Shown piece after piece: positions 28,250-36,956 of a stretch of 64,000 nucleotides of DNA. The notes under the pieces were generated by a model. That model was given only the letters and a program-made list of their open reading frames with translations. It was not told the origin of the DNA and made no database searches. The stretch lies in assembly GCA_015060625.1 (NCBI GenBank), contig SUYC01000014.1, positions 31,103 through 95,102 of the forward strand, in the 5' to 3' direction. This DNA comes from Xylanibacter ruminicola. Lineage in GTDB: Bacteria > Bacteroidota > Bacteroidia > Bacteroidales > Bacteroidaceae. How positions within the stretch are numbered: the stretch's first letter is position 1; every line of letters starts with the position of its first letter. The position numbers and the translations under genes were made by a program.

Positions 28250-30064
28250 ATGAAGAAATTACTAACTATTATGTTGCTGGCTGCGAGTGGTGTGCTTGCA
28301 GCTTCAGCTGCTAACGAACCTCTGCCATTGATTCAGAATGTGCAGGGTTATGAGACCTGCTCGCTGAACGGCGAATGGAACTACATTGTGGATGTGCAGG
28401 AAGAGGGCTATTACGACTATCGTATGAACCCCATGCGCAACGGTTTCTTTATCAATGCCAAACCCAAGAAACCAGAGGATTTGATAGAGTACGATTTTGA
28501 TAAATCGCCGACGATGCAGATTCCTTCTGACTGGAACACGCAGGACGAGCGCCTGTTCTTCTACGAGGGAACCGTATGGTTTAAGAAAAGCTTCCAGGCC
28601 GTGCCCATGACTGAGTGCCGTACCCTGCTGTATTTTGGTGCCGTCAACTACGACTGTCATGTATGGGTGAACGGCAAGAAGGCTGGTCACCACGTGGGTG
28701 GCTTTACTGCTTTCAACTTCGACATCAGCAACCTGCTGATTAAGGGCGAGAACACCATCGTGGTCAAGGTTGATAACAAGCGCCATGCCGAGGATGTGCC
28801 CACACAAATCTTCGACTGGTGGAACTATGGTGGCATCACCCGCGACGTGAAGCTGGTAAAGGTGCCCATGAACTATTTGGAGAACTACGACCTGCAGCTG
28901 ATGAAGGCTACCGGCAAGGCCAAAGTGAGAGAGCTTGCCTTTTCGGCTAAGATGAACACCAAGGAGGCTGGTCATCAGATAGAGGTGTATATCCCAGAAC
29001 TGAAGTTGAAACAGCAGTTCACTACCGATGCCGAAGGCTGTGTGAGCGGTATCCTGAAGGTGGCTGCTAAGAAACTGCAGCTCTGGTGCCCTGAGAACCC
29101 CAAACGCTATGATGTGCAATTCACGCTTGACACAGGTATGGTTTCCGACTCTATTGGTTTCCGTACCATCGAGACTCGCGACAAGCAGATTCTGCTTAAT
29201 GGCAAACCTATTTTCCTGAAGGGTATCTCTATCCACAACGAGAAACCAAATGGTGGCGGACGTGCCAACAGCGTTGAGGATGCCCACACCCTGCTCTCTT
29301 GGGCCAAGGAACTGGGCTGTAACTTTGTGCGCCTGGCCCACTATCCTCACCACGAGGAGATGGTGCGCGAGGCTGAGCGAATGGGTATTCTGGTGTGGAG
29401 CGAGATCCCGGTCTATTGGACTATCGCGTGGACCAATCCTGCCACCTTTGAGAATGCCAAGCTGCAGCTTACCGATATGATTGCCCGCGACCATAATCGC
29501 GCCAACGTCATCATCTGGAGTATCGCCAACGAAACCCCACACTCTGCCGAGCGTGACAAGTTCTTGGGTGGTTTGGCCAAGTATGCCCGTACACTCGACA
29601 ATACCCGTTTGATATCGATGGCCATGGAGGTAACTGGTGCTTCGAACTATGTGAACCGTCTGAACGATAACATGAACGAGTATGTAGATGTGGTGAGCTT
29701 CAACCAGTATATCGGTTGGTATCGCGATGTGAACGATGCACCCAAGATGAAATGGGAGATCCCCTATAATAAACCTGTGATTATTAGCGAGTTTGGCGGT
29801 GGTGCCCGCTATGGCTATCATGGAGCCAAGAACCAGCGCTGGACCGAGGAGTTCCAGGAGAACCTTTATAAGGAGAATACCGCTATGCTCGATAAGATTG
29901 AGGGGCTGGCTGGTACCACACCTTGGATTTTGAAGGACTTCCGTTCGCCTCGTCGTGTACTGCCTGGTGTGCAGGACTACTATAACCGCAAGGGTCTGCT
30001 CAGCGATAAGGGCGAGAAGAAACTGGCCTTCTACGTGTTGAAAAAGTGGTACGAAACAAAATAA
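28250..30064 (+). CDS. GH2 glycoside hydrolase (beta-glucuronidase/galactosidase-like)
   Basis: A 604-residue exported protein (signal peptide ending near LAASAAN). It has the GH2 order: N-terminal sugar-binding beta-sandwich (WFKKSFQA; NYDCHVWVNGKKAGHHVGGF), immunoglobulin-like middle domain and a (beta/alpha)8 barrel. The acid/base Glu428 is in WSIANETP and the nucleophile Glu514 in ISEFGGG; both match GH2. At about 600 residues it resembles beta-glucuronidases more than the 1000-residue LacZ type, but substrate cannot be fixed. Adjacent GH97 and GH3 genes suggest joint removal of side-chain and backbone sugars in the periplasm. Confidence 0.9.
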   Translation: MKKLLTIMLLAASGVLAASAANEPLPLIQNVQGYETCSLNGEWNYIVDVQEEGYYDYRMNPMRNGFFINAKPKKPEDLIEYDFDKSPTMQIPSDWNTQDERLFFYEGTVWFKKSFQAVPMTECRTLLYFGAVNYDCHVWVNGKKAGHHVGGFTAFNFDISNLLIKGENTIVVKVDNKRHAEDVPTQIFDWWNYGGITRDVKLVKVPMNYLENYDLQLMKATGKAKVRELAFSAKMNTKEAGHQIEVYIPELKLKQQFTTDAEGCVSGILKVAAKKLQLWCPENPKRYDVQFTLDTGMVSDSIGFRTIETRDKQILLNGKPIFLKGISIHNEKPNGGGRANSVEDAHTLLSWAKELGCNFVRLAHYPHHEEMVREAERMGILVWSEIPVYWTIAWTNPATFENAKLQLTDMIARDHNRANVIIWSIANETPHSAERDKFLGGLAKYARTLDNTRLISMAMEVTGASNYVNRLNDNMNEYVDVVSFNQYIGWYRDVNDAPKMKWEIPYNKPVIISEFGGGARYGYHGAKNQRWTEEFQENLYKENTAMLDKIEGLAGTTPWILKDFRSPRRVLPGVQDYYNRKGLLSDKGEKKLAFYVLKKWYETK

Positions 30065-30085
30065 TAATGAATAAGGTATCATCCT

Positions 30086-32446
30086 ATGAAAAAAGAACTT
30101 AAAACCTTTGGCAGTTGGGCACTGATGGGGCTTGCTGCGTTGATAACAGGTTGTAACACAGCACCAGATATGGAACAGCAAATAGATGAACTCTACCAGA
30201 AGATGCCTCAGGAGGAGCGCATCGCACAGCTCAAGAGTATGTATATGGACGAACTCTTTGATGCTGATGGCAAGTTAGATACAGCAAAGTGTAAGGAACT
30301 GATTCCTTATGGTATCGGTCATTTCTCGCAGTTCTGCATGCAGCAGCCTCGCGATCCCAACGAGCTTCGCGATCGTGCTGTGGCTATTCAGGACTGGCTG
30401 ATGCACCATACGCCCAACGGCATCCCAGCCCTCTTGCACGAAGAGGTGCTCTCGGGCATCAATACTTTAGGTTCTACCATCTATCCCCAGCAGATAGGAC
30501 AGGCAGGCTCGTTCAACCCAGAGTTGGCAGCGCTGAAAACCCGTCAGACCAGCACCCAATTGCGCAAGATGGGGGGTATCTTTGCCCTCTCGCCAATGGT
30601 TGATGTTTGTCGCACACCCAGTTTCAATCGTCTGGAAGAGTCGTATGGCGAGGATGGCTATCTGTCGGCTGTGATGGGTACTGCCTTTGTTGACGGTCTG
30701 CAGCAGGGCGACCTGAAGAAAGGTGTGGGTGCCTGCTCTAAGCACTACCTGGGCTATGGTGGTGGCGGCGACGCCGATGAGAAGGAGATGATGGAAGAGA
30801 TTCTGTTGCCTCACGAGGCCATGATCCGATTGGCTGGTAGTGTGGCTGTGATGCCTGGCTATCACGAGGTGCACGGCACAAAGTGTGTGGCCAACAGCGA
30901 GATACTGCAGGATATCCTGCGTGGCTACGTGGGGTTTGATGGTATGGTGGTGAGTGATTATACCGCTATCGACCAGATTCCGAATATCAACAGCGCAGTA
31001 GAAAAAGCCGCTGCTGCCATTAATGGTGGTAATGATGTGGATTTCCCCTTTGGTGCCAACTATCAGCTCCTGCAGGAGGCTATCGACAAAGGGCTGGTGA
31101 AGCCCGAGGTGCTTGAGCGTGCCGTTAAGAATGTGCTGCGCACCAAGTTCCGTATGGGGCTTTTTGATAAGGATGCTTACCTCTACTCGAAAGAGACTAT
31201 CAAACTAGATACCCCTGAGGAGCGACAGACAGCCTACGATATCGCCTCGCAGTCGGTGGTGCTGCTCGAGAACAATGGCGTGTTACCATTGAAGGATGTG
31301 AAGAATGTGCTTCTGACAGGTCCTAACGCCAACTCTATATGGGCTATGTGTGGCGACTATACCTATCCAGCCATGTCGTACTTCTGGAAGAAGGTCGATT
31401 ATAAGTCAGAGAATCCCCACATCGTCACCCTCTTGGAAGGTATGAAAAACGCTCAACTTTCTGCTCCCAGTTCTCAACTGAACCTGATGTACACTCGTGG
31501 TTGCGACTGGACCGAGGAGATTGAGACCAAATATGGTGAGCTGGGTGATGCTCGAGCCTGGGAGTATGAGCTGCTGCACCGTAAGGTAGATGCTGGTGAG
31601 AAGGCCGATAAAGCCGAAGCCCTGCAGATGGCTAAGGATGCCGATGTCATTATAGCTGCTGTGGGCGAGAACGTGATGCTCTGTGGTGAGAACCGCGATC
31701 GTCAGGGGCTGCGTCTGCCAGGCAAGCAGGAGCAGTTTGTGGAAGAACTGATCCAGACAGGCAAACCAGTTGTGCTGGTGATGTTTGGCGGACGTGCCCA
31801 GGTTGTTTCTGGTCTGGCCGAGAAGTGTGCTGCCGTCATCCAAGCTTGGTACCCAGGTGAGGAGGGTGGAAATGCTGTTGCCGATATCCTCTACGGAAAA
31901 GTATCGCCATCGGCCAAGCTGTCGGTCAGCTATCCTAACGTAGAGATCAACGAGCCCATCTGCTACAACTATTCAGCCCAGAAAGATGCTCGCATCGCTT
32001 GGCCTTTTGGCTATGGTCTGAGCTATACCACCTTCGAGTACTCAAATATAGAGGCTACCCCCGAGTTGACAACCAAGGATGAGAGCTTTACTGTGACCTT
32101 CGATGTGAAGAATACAGGAAAGATGGCTGCCGACGAGGTGGCACAGGTCTATCTTTCGCCAGCCGACAAGAATCAGCATATTCGTCCTATCCAGTTGCAG
32201 GGCTTTGCTCGTGTGTCGCTCAAACCTGGTGAGACCAAGAAAATCAGTGTGAAGATGTACACCGAGCAGTTAGGTTATTATACCCATGATGGCAATCGCC
32301 AGTGGAACATCCAGCCTGGTAAGTATATCATCAAGGTAGGTGCTTCGTCGCAGGATATCAAGCTGCAGCAGGAAATCAACGTGAGTGGAGAGCCTGTTAA
32401 GAAGCCTCTGAGAAAGTACTATTTTTCGGAGGCCAAACAGATTTAA
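30086..32446 (+). CDS. GH3 beta-glycosidase lipoprotein
   Basis: A 786-residue enzyme with a lipoprotein signal (lipobox LITGC, Cys near 23). The N-terminal barrel has KHYLGYGGGG and the nucleophile Asp291 in VVSDYTAI; the alpha/beta sandwich domain has GENRDRQGLRLPG, and a C-terminal fibronectin-III-like domain follows (VTFDVKNTGKMAADEVAQVYL split over its strands). Residues 465-505 form a Glu/Lys-rich insertion. Probably a beta-glucosidase or beta-xylosidase. It is the last gene of the operon; its stop codon lies inside the 19-base element preceding the DUF3836 promoter. Confidence 0.92.
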   Translation: MKKELKTFGSWALMGLAALITGCNTAPDMEQQIDELYQKMPQEERIAQLKSMYMDELFDADGKLDTAKCKELIPYGIGHFSQFCMQQPRDPNELRDRAVAIQDWLMHHTPNGIPALLHEEVLSGINTLGSTIYPQQIGQAGSFNPELAALKTRQTSTQLRKMGGIFALSPMVDVCRTPSFNRLEESYGEDGYLSAVMGTAFVDGLQQGDLKKGVGACSKHYLGYGGGGDADEKEMMEEILLPHEAMIRLAGSVAVMPGYHEVHGTKCVANSEILQDILRGYVGFDGMVVSDYTAIDQIPNINSAVEKAAAAINGGNDVDFPFGANYQLLQEAIDKGLVKPEVLERAVKNVLRTKFRMGLFDKDAYLYSKETIKLDTPEERQTAYDIASQSVVLLENNGVLPLKDVKNVLLTGPNANSIWAMCGDYTYPAMSYFWKKVDYKSENPHIVTLLEGMKNAQLSAPSSQLNLMYTRGCDWTEEIETKYGELGDARAWEYELLHRKVDAGEKADKAEALQMAKDADVIIAAVGENVMLCGENRDRQGLRLPGKQEQFVEELIQTGKPVVLVMFGGRAQVVSGLAEKCAAVIQAWYPGEEGGNAVADILYGKVSPSAKLSVSYPNVEINEPICYNYSAQKDARIAWPFGYGLSYTTFEYSNIEATPELTTKDESFTVTFDVKNTGKMAADEVAQVYLSPADKNQHIRPIQLQGFARVSLKPGETKKISVKMYTEQLGYYTHDGNRQWNIQPGKYIIKVGASSQDIKLQQEINVSGEPVKKPLRKYYFSEAKQI

Positions 32447-32499
32447 CCTAAAGATAACATTGCGATAACTCATTGTTAATGCAACTTTCCGTACCTTTG
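32442..32499 (+). promoter_or_regulatory. Promoter of the DUF3836 gene with shared 19-base element
   Basis: TTTAACCTAAAGATAACAT at 32,442-32,460 is followed after exactly 31 bases by the -7 box TACCTTTG (32,492-32,499). The same word and spacing precede the CPBP-like gene (16,122-16,179). The sequence between them differs. Confidence 0.6.
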
Positions 32500-32543
32500 C
32501 AACGTCAAACAGATATAAATAACAATTTAAAAACAATAAAGGT

Positions 32544-32963
32544 ATGAAAGCAATCATCACAGCAGCAATGGTTATCGCCATGTGTCTTAGCACCGTTAGC
32601 TCGTATGCAGCTGACAATCAGAGTGAGGCTCAGAAGGTTGAGTATCGTTACGAATACGATGAGCAGGGTCGCCTTGCCTTCAAGGAGATGCTGAGCTGGG
32701 ATGAAGCCACTCAGCAGTGGCAGAAGAGCAGCCGCCTGACTTATAAGTACTTTAAGAATGGCTACAACGAAGAGGTTAGTCAGTGGAATGCCGATAAGCA
32801 GACCTATGATATCCCCTCGCAGGTAACCCTCTACCGTTCGCAGGCTCCTAACCTTACAACGGTTAAGACCTACAAGATGAACGAGGCACACGACAACATG
32901 TATCTCACCAGTCGTACGGTAGTCATGGAACCTCTGGATGCTTATTTGCTCGCGTTAAAGTAA
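32544..32963 (+). CDS. DUF3836 secreted protein
   Basis: A 139-residue exported protein with a cleavable signal peptide (SSYAADN) and a small beta-rich domain with RYEYDEQGRLAFKE and RLTYKYFKNGY, the pattern of DUF3836, a family restricted to Bacteroidales with unknown role. It has its own promoter and a downstream hairpin terminator, so it is a single-gene unit. The upstream element shared with another gene hints at joint control by an unidentified factor. Confidence 0.75.
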   Translation: MKAIITAAMVIAMCLSTVSSYAADNQSEAQKVEYRYEYDEQGRLAFKEMLSWDEATQQWQKSSRLTYKYFKNGYNEEVSQWNADKQTYDIPSQVTLYRSQAPNLTTVKTYKMNEAHDNMYLTSRTVVMEPLDAYLLALK

Positions 32964-33006
32964 ATTCTCTCTCTTTAAAATTATAAAAACCCTTAAAGGG
33001 TGATAG

Positions 33007-33044
33007 AATCCGTAGTCGCGAGATGCTGATTACGGATTTTTTTC
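33007..33044 (+). terminator. Intrinsic terminator after DUF3836
   Basis: AATCCGTA (33,007-33,014) pairs with TACGGATT (33,031-33,038) and is followed by a T tract. A smaller palindrome (ACCCTTAAAGGGT) precedes it. Confidence 0.65.
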
Positions 33045-33045
33045 G

Positions 33046-33053
33046 TAACTTTG
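33046..33053 (+). promoter_or_regulatory. -7 box for DUF3737-malY
   Basis: TAACTTTG matches TAnnTTTG and lies 27 bases before the ATG at 33,081, directly after the preceding terminator. Confidence 0.55.
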
Positions 33054-33080
33054 CACCCGATTATTAATGATGCAAAAACA

Positions 33081-33926
33081 ATGGAACTAATTAGTGGTAA
33101 GGAATTTGGAGGTGAGAGACCTCTGTTTGCAACCCATGATTTGAGGTTGGAGAATATCGTCATTGTTGACGGTGAGTCTGGTATCAAGCAGTGCCAGAAC
33201 ATGGAATGTTACGATAGCAAGTTCTATGGAAAATACCCTTGGTGGCATGTGGATGGCGCTAAGATCGAACGCTGCTATTTTGCACCTGGTTCGCGTTCTG
33301 CCATCTGGTACACCAACGATCTGGTGATGAAGGATTGTACGATTGATGGCCCTAAGTTCTTCCGTGAAATGAAGAACGTAGAGCTGGAGAACGTGGTGAT
33401 TAACGATGCCGACGAAACCTTCTGGAAGGTTGATGGCTTGAAGCTGAAGAATGTGAAGCTGCATGAGGGAACCTATCCCTTCATGTTCTCAAAGAATATC
33501 TATGTAGATGGATTGGAGAGCGATGCCAAATATGTATTCCAGTACTGTGAGAATGTAGAGATTCACAATGCTAAAATTATCACGAAGGATTCGTTCTGGG
33601 AGTGTGAGAATGTGACTATCTACGATTCTACGCTGGATGGTGAGTACCTGGCTTGGCACTCTAAGAATGTGCGCTTGGTTAACTGCCATTTGGCTGGCGA
33701 GCAGCTGCTGTGCTATGCACAGAACTTGGTGCTCGAGAACTGTACCTTTGACGCTGCTTGCGACCGTGTGTTTGAATATTCAACTGTTGAGGCTCATATC
33801 AAGGGGCACATCGAGAATATCAAGAACCCCACCAGCGGCCATATCTATGCCGACAGCGTGGGTTCGGTAACCATCGACGAGAATGTTCGTGACCCACATA
33901 ACTGCATCATAACATCAAAAAAATGA
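33081..33926 (+). CDS. DUF3737 repeat protein
   Basis: 281 residues with no signal peptide, beginning MELISGKEFGGERPLF. The chain is a series of short repeats of about 20 residues (for example NVELENVVIND, NVTIYDSTLDG, NLVLENCTFDA), the pattern of a right-handed beta-helix, and matches DUF3737. Cytoplasmic; function unknown. Members are often beside aminotransferase genes, as here: its stop overlaps the ATG of the MalY/PatB gene by 4 bases, so they are translationally coupled. The ATG at 33,081 is chosen over upstream in-frame codons lying in the promoter. Confidence 0.8.
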   Translation: MELISGKEFGGERPLFATHDLRLENIVIVDGESGIKQCQNMECYDSKFYGKYPWWHVDGAKIERCYFAPGSRSAIWYTNDLVMKDCTIDGPKFFREMKNVELENVVINDADETFWKVDGLKLKNVKLHEGTYPFMFSKNIYVDGLESDAKYVFQYCENVEIHNAKIITKDSFWECENVTIYDSTLDGEYLAWHSKNVRLVNCHLAGEQLLCYAQNLVLENCTFDAACDRVFEYSTVEAHIKGHIENIKNPTSGHIYADSVGSVTIDENVRDPHNCIITSKK

Positions 33927-35083
33927 AGTACAATTTCGACGAATTAGTAGAACGTCGCGGCACAGGCTGCGTTAAGTGGGATGAGTGTTCTAATGATGAA
34001 GTCATTCCACTTTGGGTTGCCGATATGGATTTTAAGGCAGCTCCAGCCATCCAGGAGGCCGTTTGCAAACGTGCCGAGCATGGCGTGTTTGGCTATGCGG
34101 TGGTCGAAGAGGATTATTATGAGGCTGTTATCTCGTGGTTCCAACGACGCCACGATTGGACTATCCATCGCGAAGAGATTCTCTATACCACAGGTGTCGT
34201 TCCTGCCATGAGTGTGGCCATCAAGGCCCTCACCATGCCAGGCGAGAAAGTGCTGATTCTCTCGCCCGATTACAACTGTTTCTTCTCGTCGGTCCGTAAC
34301 AATGGCTGCGAGGTGCTTGAAACAGCCTTGAAGCGTGTTGGTGATACCTTCGAGGTTGACTGGCAGGATTTTGAAACCAAGTGTGCTGATGAGAAAACGA
34401 CTGTCTTCCTGCTGTGCAACCCTCATAACCCCACCGGACGTGTGTGGACTAAGACGGAGTTGATGCAGATGAACGATATCTGTCTGAAGTACGGTGTGAA
34501 GGTGGTGAGTGATGAGATTCATTGCGAACTGATGATGTCTGGTTATAAGTTCCAGCCGTTTGCGGCTGTGAGCGAGGCATGTCGCCAGAATTGTGTCATT
34601 CTTAATTCGCCTTCAAAGTCGTTCAATATAGCAGGTTTGCAGGCTGCCAATATCATCTGCTCACAGCCTTCATGGCGCCGTAGATTGGATCGTGCCATCA
34701 ATATCAACGAGGTATGCGATCTGAATCCCTTTGGTCCCGTAGCCCTGAAAGCGGCCTATAACGAGAGCGAGGAGTGGATTGATGAGCTGAACCAGTATCT
34801 CTGGGGTAACTATCAGCTTCTTTGCGAGTTCGTGGCAGAAAACATCCCTCAGTGGAAAGTTTGTAAACTGGAGGGCACCTATCTGCCCTGGGTAGATATT
34901 TCGGCCTTGAACATCACGTCGCAAGCACTCTGTGATAAGCTGCTTACTGAAGCTAAAGTATGGCTGAATCCAGGTACGATGTACGGCCCCCAGACAGGCG
35001 AGGGCTATGTTCGATTCAACATCGCCACCCAGCGTTCACGACTGAAAGAAGCCTTAGAACGTATCAAGAATGTGATGATTTAA
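33923..35083 (+). CDS. MalY/PatB-type PLP C-S lyase/aminotransferase
   Basis: A 386-residue fold-type I PLP enzyme. PLWVADMDF near the N-terminus, CNPHNPTGR near residue 170, SDEIHCEL near 198 and the PLP lysine Lys232 in SPSKSFNIAG are those of the MalY/PatB cystathionine beta-lyase branch. The likely reaction is beta-elimination of cystathionine or cysteine; transamination is possible. It is coupled to the DUF3737 gene. A broken second copy of its C-terminal 40 percent lies at 36,418-36,885. Confidence 0.88.
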   Translation: MKYNFDELVERRGTGCVKWDECSNDEVIPLWVADMDFKAAPAIQEAVCKRAEHGVFGYAVVEEDYYEAVISWFQRRHDWTIHREEILYTTGVVPAMSVAIKALTMPGEKVLILSPDYNCFFSSVRNNGCEVLETALKRVGDTFEVDWQDFETKCADEKTTVFLLCNPHNPTGRVWTKTELMQMNDICLKYGVKVVSDEIHCELMMSGYKFQPFAAVSEACRQNCVILNSPSKSFNIAGLQAANIICSQPSWRRRLDRAININEVCDLNPFGPVALKAAYNESEEWIDELNQYLWGNYQLLCEFVAENIPQWKVCKLEGTYLPWVDISALNITSQALCDKLLTEAKVWLNPGTMYGPQTGEGYVRFNIATQRSRLKEALERIKNVMI

Positions 35084-35102
35084 ATAAAGTTCATTGCTGT
35101 CC

Positions 35103-35168
35103 TACTAAAGGACTGCAATCCTTTAACTAAAAGACTGGAGTCCTTTCTAAGGAGGATTCCAGTCTTTG
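35103..35168 (+). terminator. Tandem hairpins after malY
   Basis: AAAGGA/TCCTTT forms a small hairpin near 35,107-35,124, then AAAGACTGGA (from 35,130) pairs with TCCAGTCTTT (ending 35,168) to give a long stem. There is no long T tract, so efficiency is uncertain. Confidence 0.5.
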
Positions 35169-35242
35169 TTACTAAATACTCTGACATTATCTCAGGCAAC
35201 CCCTGAATCTTATTTTCATTCTGAAGTTTTTAAAAACATACT

Positions 35243-35467
35243 CAACACCTCACTTTTTTACTCTGAAACCCTTTACAGCAAAGGGATTCGCACGAGTGAG
35301 GTGTTTGCCAAACACCTCACCTAACACCTCACTCAATACCTCAAATTGTTAAATTCGGTTGAGTAGTTGAGTGAGTAGTAAAGTGAGTAGTTCTCAAAAC
35401 ACCTCACTCTTCTCAAACCCTCTGCCACAAAGACTTTCAGAGCAAAAAAGTGAGGTGTTGAGGTGTT
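35243..35467. repeat. Inverted pair of hairpin elements with AACACCTCAC repeats (locus B)
   Basis: Two opposite copies of one element: a left one near 35,243-35,305 and a right one near 35,398-35,467. Each has the 10-mer AACACCTCAC, a T6 run, CTCTGAAA, a hairpin core (35,265-35,289 and 35,415-35,440) and an inverted 10-mer. Exact copies of the 10-mer in either strand are at 35,244, 35,296, 35,311, 35,323, 35,398 and 35,450. The core resembles those at loci A and C but the repeat word is different. GAGTAG repeats fill the centre. No coding region is seen. Confidence 0.85.
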
Positions 35468-35533
35468 TTCGAAAAAAATATAAAATCACTTTTTCTGTAT
35501 AAAACTTGGAAGTCCAGGACATATTGAAAAAAC

Positions 35534-35697
35534 GAAGCGTTATGCTCGACTTGCAAGTAGAAATGTGAGAAACTTCTAAGATGTGCAAGGACGGTGTATC
35601 GGTTCGCGTGTATAGCGTGGACTGATTACTACATCTGCACATCAAGGTAATTCTCACAACCTCTACTTGAAGACGTGGTCAATCAGCTCCACGCTTC
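35534..35697 (+). ncRNA. Possible structured RNA: long multi-stem imperfect hairpin
   Basis: Nested complementary pairs enclose this 164-base stretch: GAAGCGT (35,534) with ACGCTTC (35,691); CAAGTAGA (35,554) with TCTACTTG (35,662); TGTGAGAA (35,564) with TTCTCACA (35,651); GATGTGCA (35,580) with TGCACATC (35,636). Together about 31 base pairs stack in register with small internal loops. It ends about 50 bases before an orphan gene. I do not recognise a known RNA family; an imperfect inverted-repeat mobile element is an alternative. Strand is a guess from the downstream gene. Confidence 0.45.
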
Positions 35698-35745
35698 ATA
35701 ATAATTAAAGGCTCTTGTGGTAGCTGGAGGGGCAAAGTATGTATT

Positions 35746-36273
35746 ATGAAGGAAATACTAGGCAGGCAAAGCAAAGAAACAAGATGCTACATTATGGCTG
35801 CATTAATGGTTTTTGAGGGTTTTAAGCAGTTAGATGATCTGTCGGAAATTCATGGCGAAATGTTTCTAGATGTTTTAGGTTTAACAAAGTCCGATATGAA
35901 TAGTTTCGCCATGCCGGATTATTCTCAAATAGTCTCCCACCTCAAACCAATTACAGATATTGAGGTAATGCATTTTATTATTACCAATACTTATTCTCCC
36001 GTGCTTAAAAGTAGAAGAATAGACGCTTTAGATGCTTTTAGGAATTTTTGTTCTGACTTAGAATGGGATAAAAATATCATTAACGAGAGTATGAAATTGA
36101 CAGAAGATATGATAGACTTGAAACCTATAGACAAAGGTATAAAAAATGAAAGTTTTGACATGAAGCCGAATATAAGTACTAGTACAGGTTCTGGATGTCT
36201 TTCTGTCGTTGCAATAATTATTGCCTACACTGCATTATTTGCTTTCACTATAATGTGTGTAATTTCGTTATAA
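35746..36273 (+). CDS. Orphan protein with C-terminal membrane anchor
   Basis: 175 residues, not recognised. Residues 1-145 are soluble and mixed helix (GFKQLDDLSEIHGEMF; SRRIDALDAFRNF), and residues 150-174 are a hydrophobic segment that would anchor the protein by its C-terminus (VVAIIIAYTALFAFTIM). It is more AT-rich and richer in Ile, Asn and Lys codons than its neighbours, suggesting acquisition. A GGAGGGG at 35,726 precedes it, though that is better placed for a 25-codon frame at 35,739-35,816. It sits between the intact and the truncated lyase genes, in the inserted segment. Confidence 0.5.
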   Translation: MKEILGRQSKETRCYIMAALMVFEGFKQLDDLSEIHGEMFLDVLGLTKSDMNSFAMPDYSQIVSHLKPITDIEVMHFIITNTYSPVLKSRRIDALDAFRNFCSDLEWDKNIINESMKLTEDMIDLKPIDKGIKNESFDMKPNISTSTGSGCLSVVAIIIAYTALFAFTIMCVISL

Positions 36274-36417
36274 CTTTTAATTTCCTTGCATATGAATATG
36301 GATGAAACAATGTCTGTTATAGCTTTAGATATTTAAATAAAATGATGGAGATAGATTAATTACAGTTTTTATGGAAACAAAGAATCCCCTTGAAGATATA
36401 CGAGAAGCAATTCTTGA

Positions 36418-36885
36418 AAGTCGTTTAATATTGCTGGATTGCAGACTGCCAACATCATCTGCTCGCAGCCAGAATGGCGCCGTAGATTGGATCGTGCTAT
36501 CAATATCAATGAGGTGTGCGACCTGAATCCTTTCGGCCCCGTAGCCCTCAAGGCAACCTATAACGACAGCGAGGATTGGATAGATGCACTTAACGAGTAT
36601 CTCTATGGTAATTATCAGTTTTTGTGCGATTTCATCGAGAAAAATCTGCCCCAATGGCATGTGTGCAAGCTCGAAGGCACCTATCTCCCTTGGATAGACA
36701 TCAGTGAGATGGGCATCACTTCGCAAGCCCTCTGCGATAAACTTCTTAACGAAGCCAAGGTATGGATTAACCCAGACACCATGTACGGCCCGCAATCAGG
36801 CGAAGGCTATGTTCGTATCAACATAGCCACTCAGCGCTCCCGCCTGATGGAGGCAATGAGAAGAATAAAGGATGTATTCGGTTGA
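36418..36885 (+). pseudogene. Truncated second copy of the MalY/PatB gene
   Basis: From AAG at 36,418 the sequence reads KSFNIAGLQTANIICSQ and follows the gene at 33,923-35,083 to the end of the protein. It begins exactly at the PLP lysine codon (Lys232 of the intact copy) and lacks the first 231 residues. The reading frame is open and the residues are mostly conserved, so truncation is recent or the copies exchange sequence. A small frame starting at 36,371 crosses the junction out of phase and is probably meaningless. Confidence 0.85.
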
Positions 36886-36956
36886 GTATATCCTTTAGGT
36901 ATAATAATAAGGCTGATTCCAAAGAAAACAGCCCTATTGATTTAGTCATAATAGAT

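Noticed and set aside
28304..30181. Open frame of 625 codons on the minus strand
   Set aside because: It is the antisense of the GH2 gene, which has intact catalytic motifs and a signal peptide; the frame stays open only because of codon bias on the other strand.
35739..35816. 25-codon frame with a good GGAGGGG six bases upstream
   Set aside because: Too short to support without conservation; it overlaps the 175-residue frame. Mentioned there as a possible leader only.
36371..36523. 50-codon frame beginning METKNPLEDIREA
   Set aside because: It crosses the junction into the truncated lyase copy out of phase, so most of the frame is accidental.
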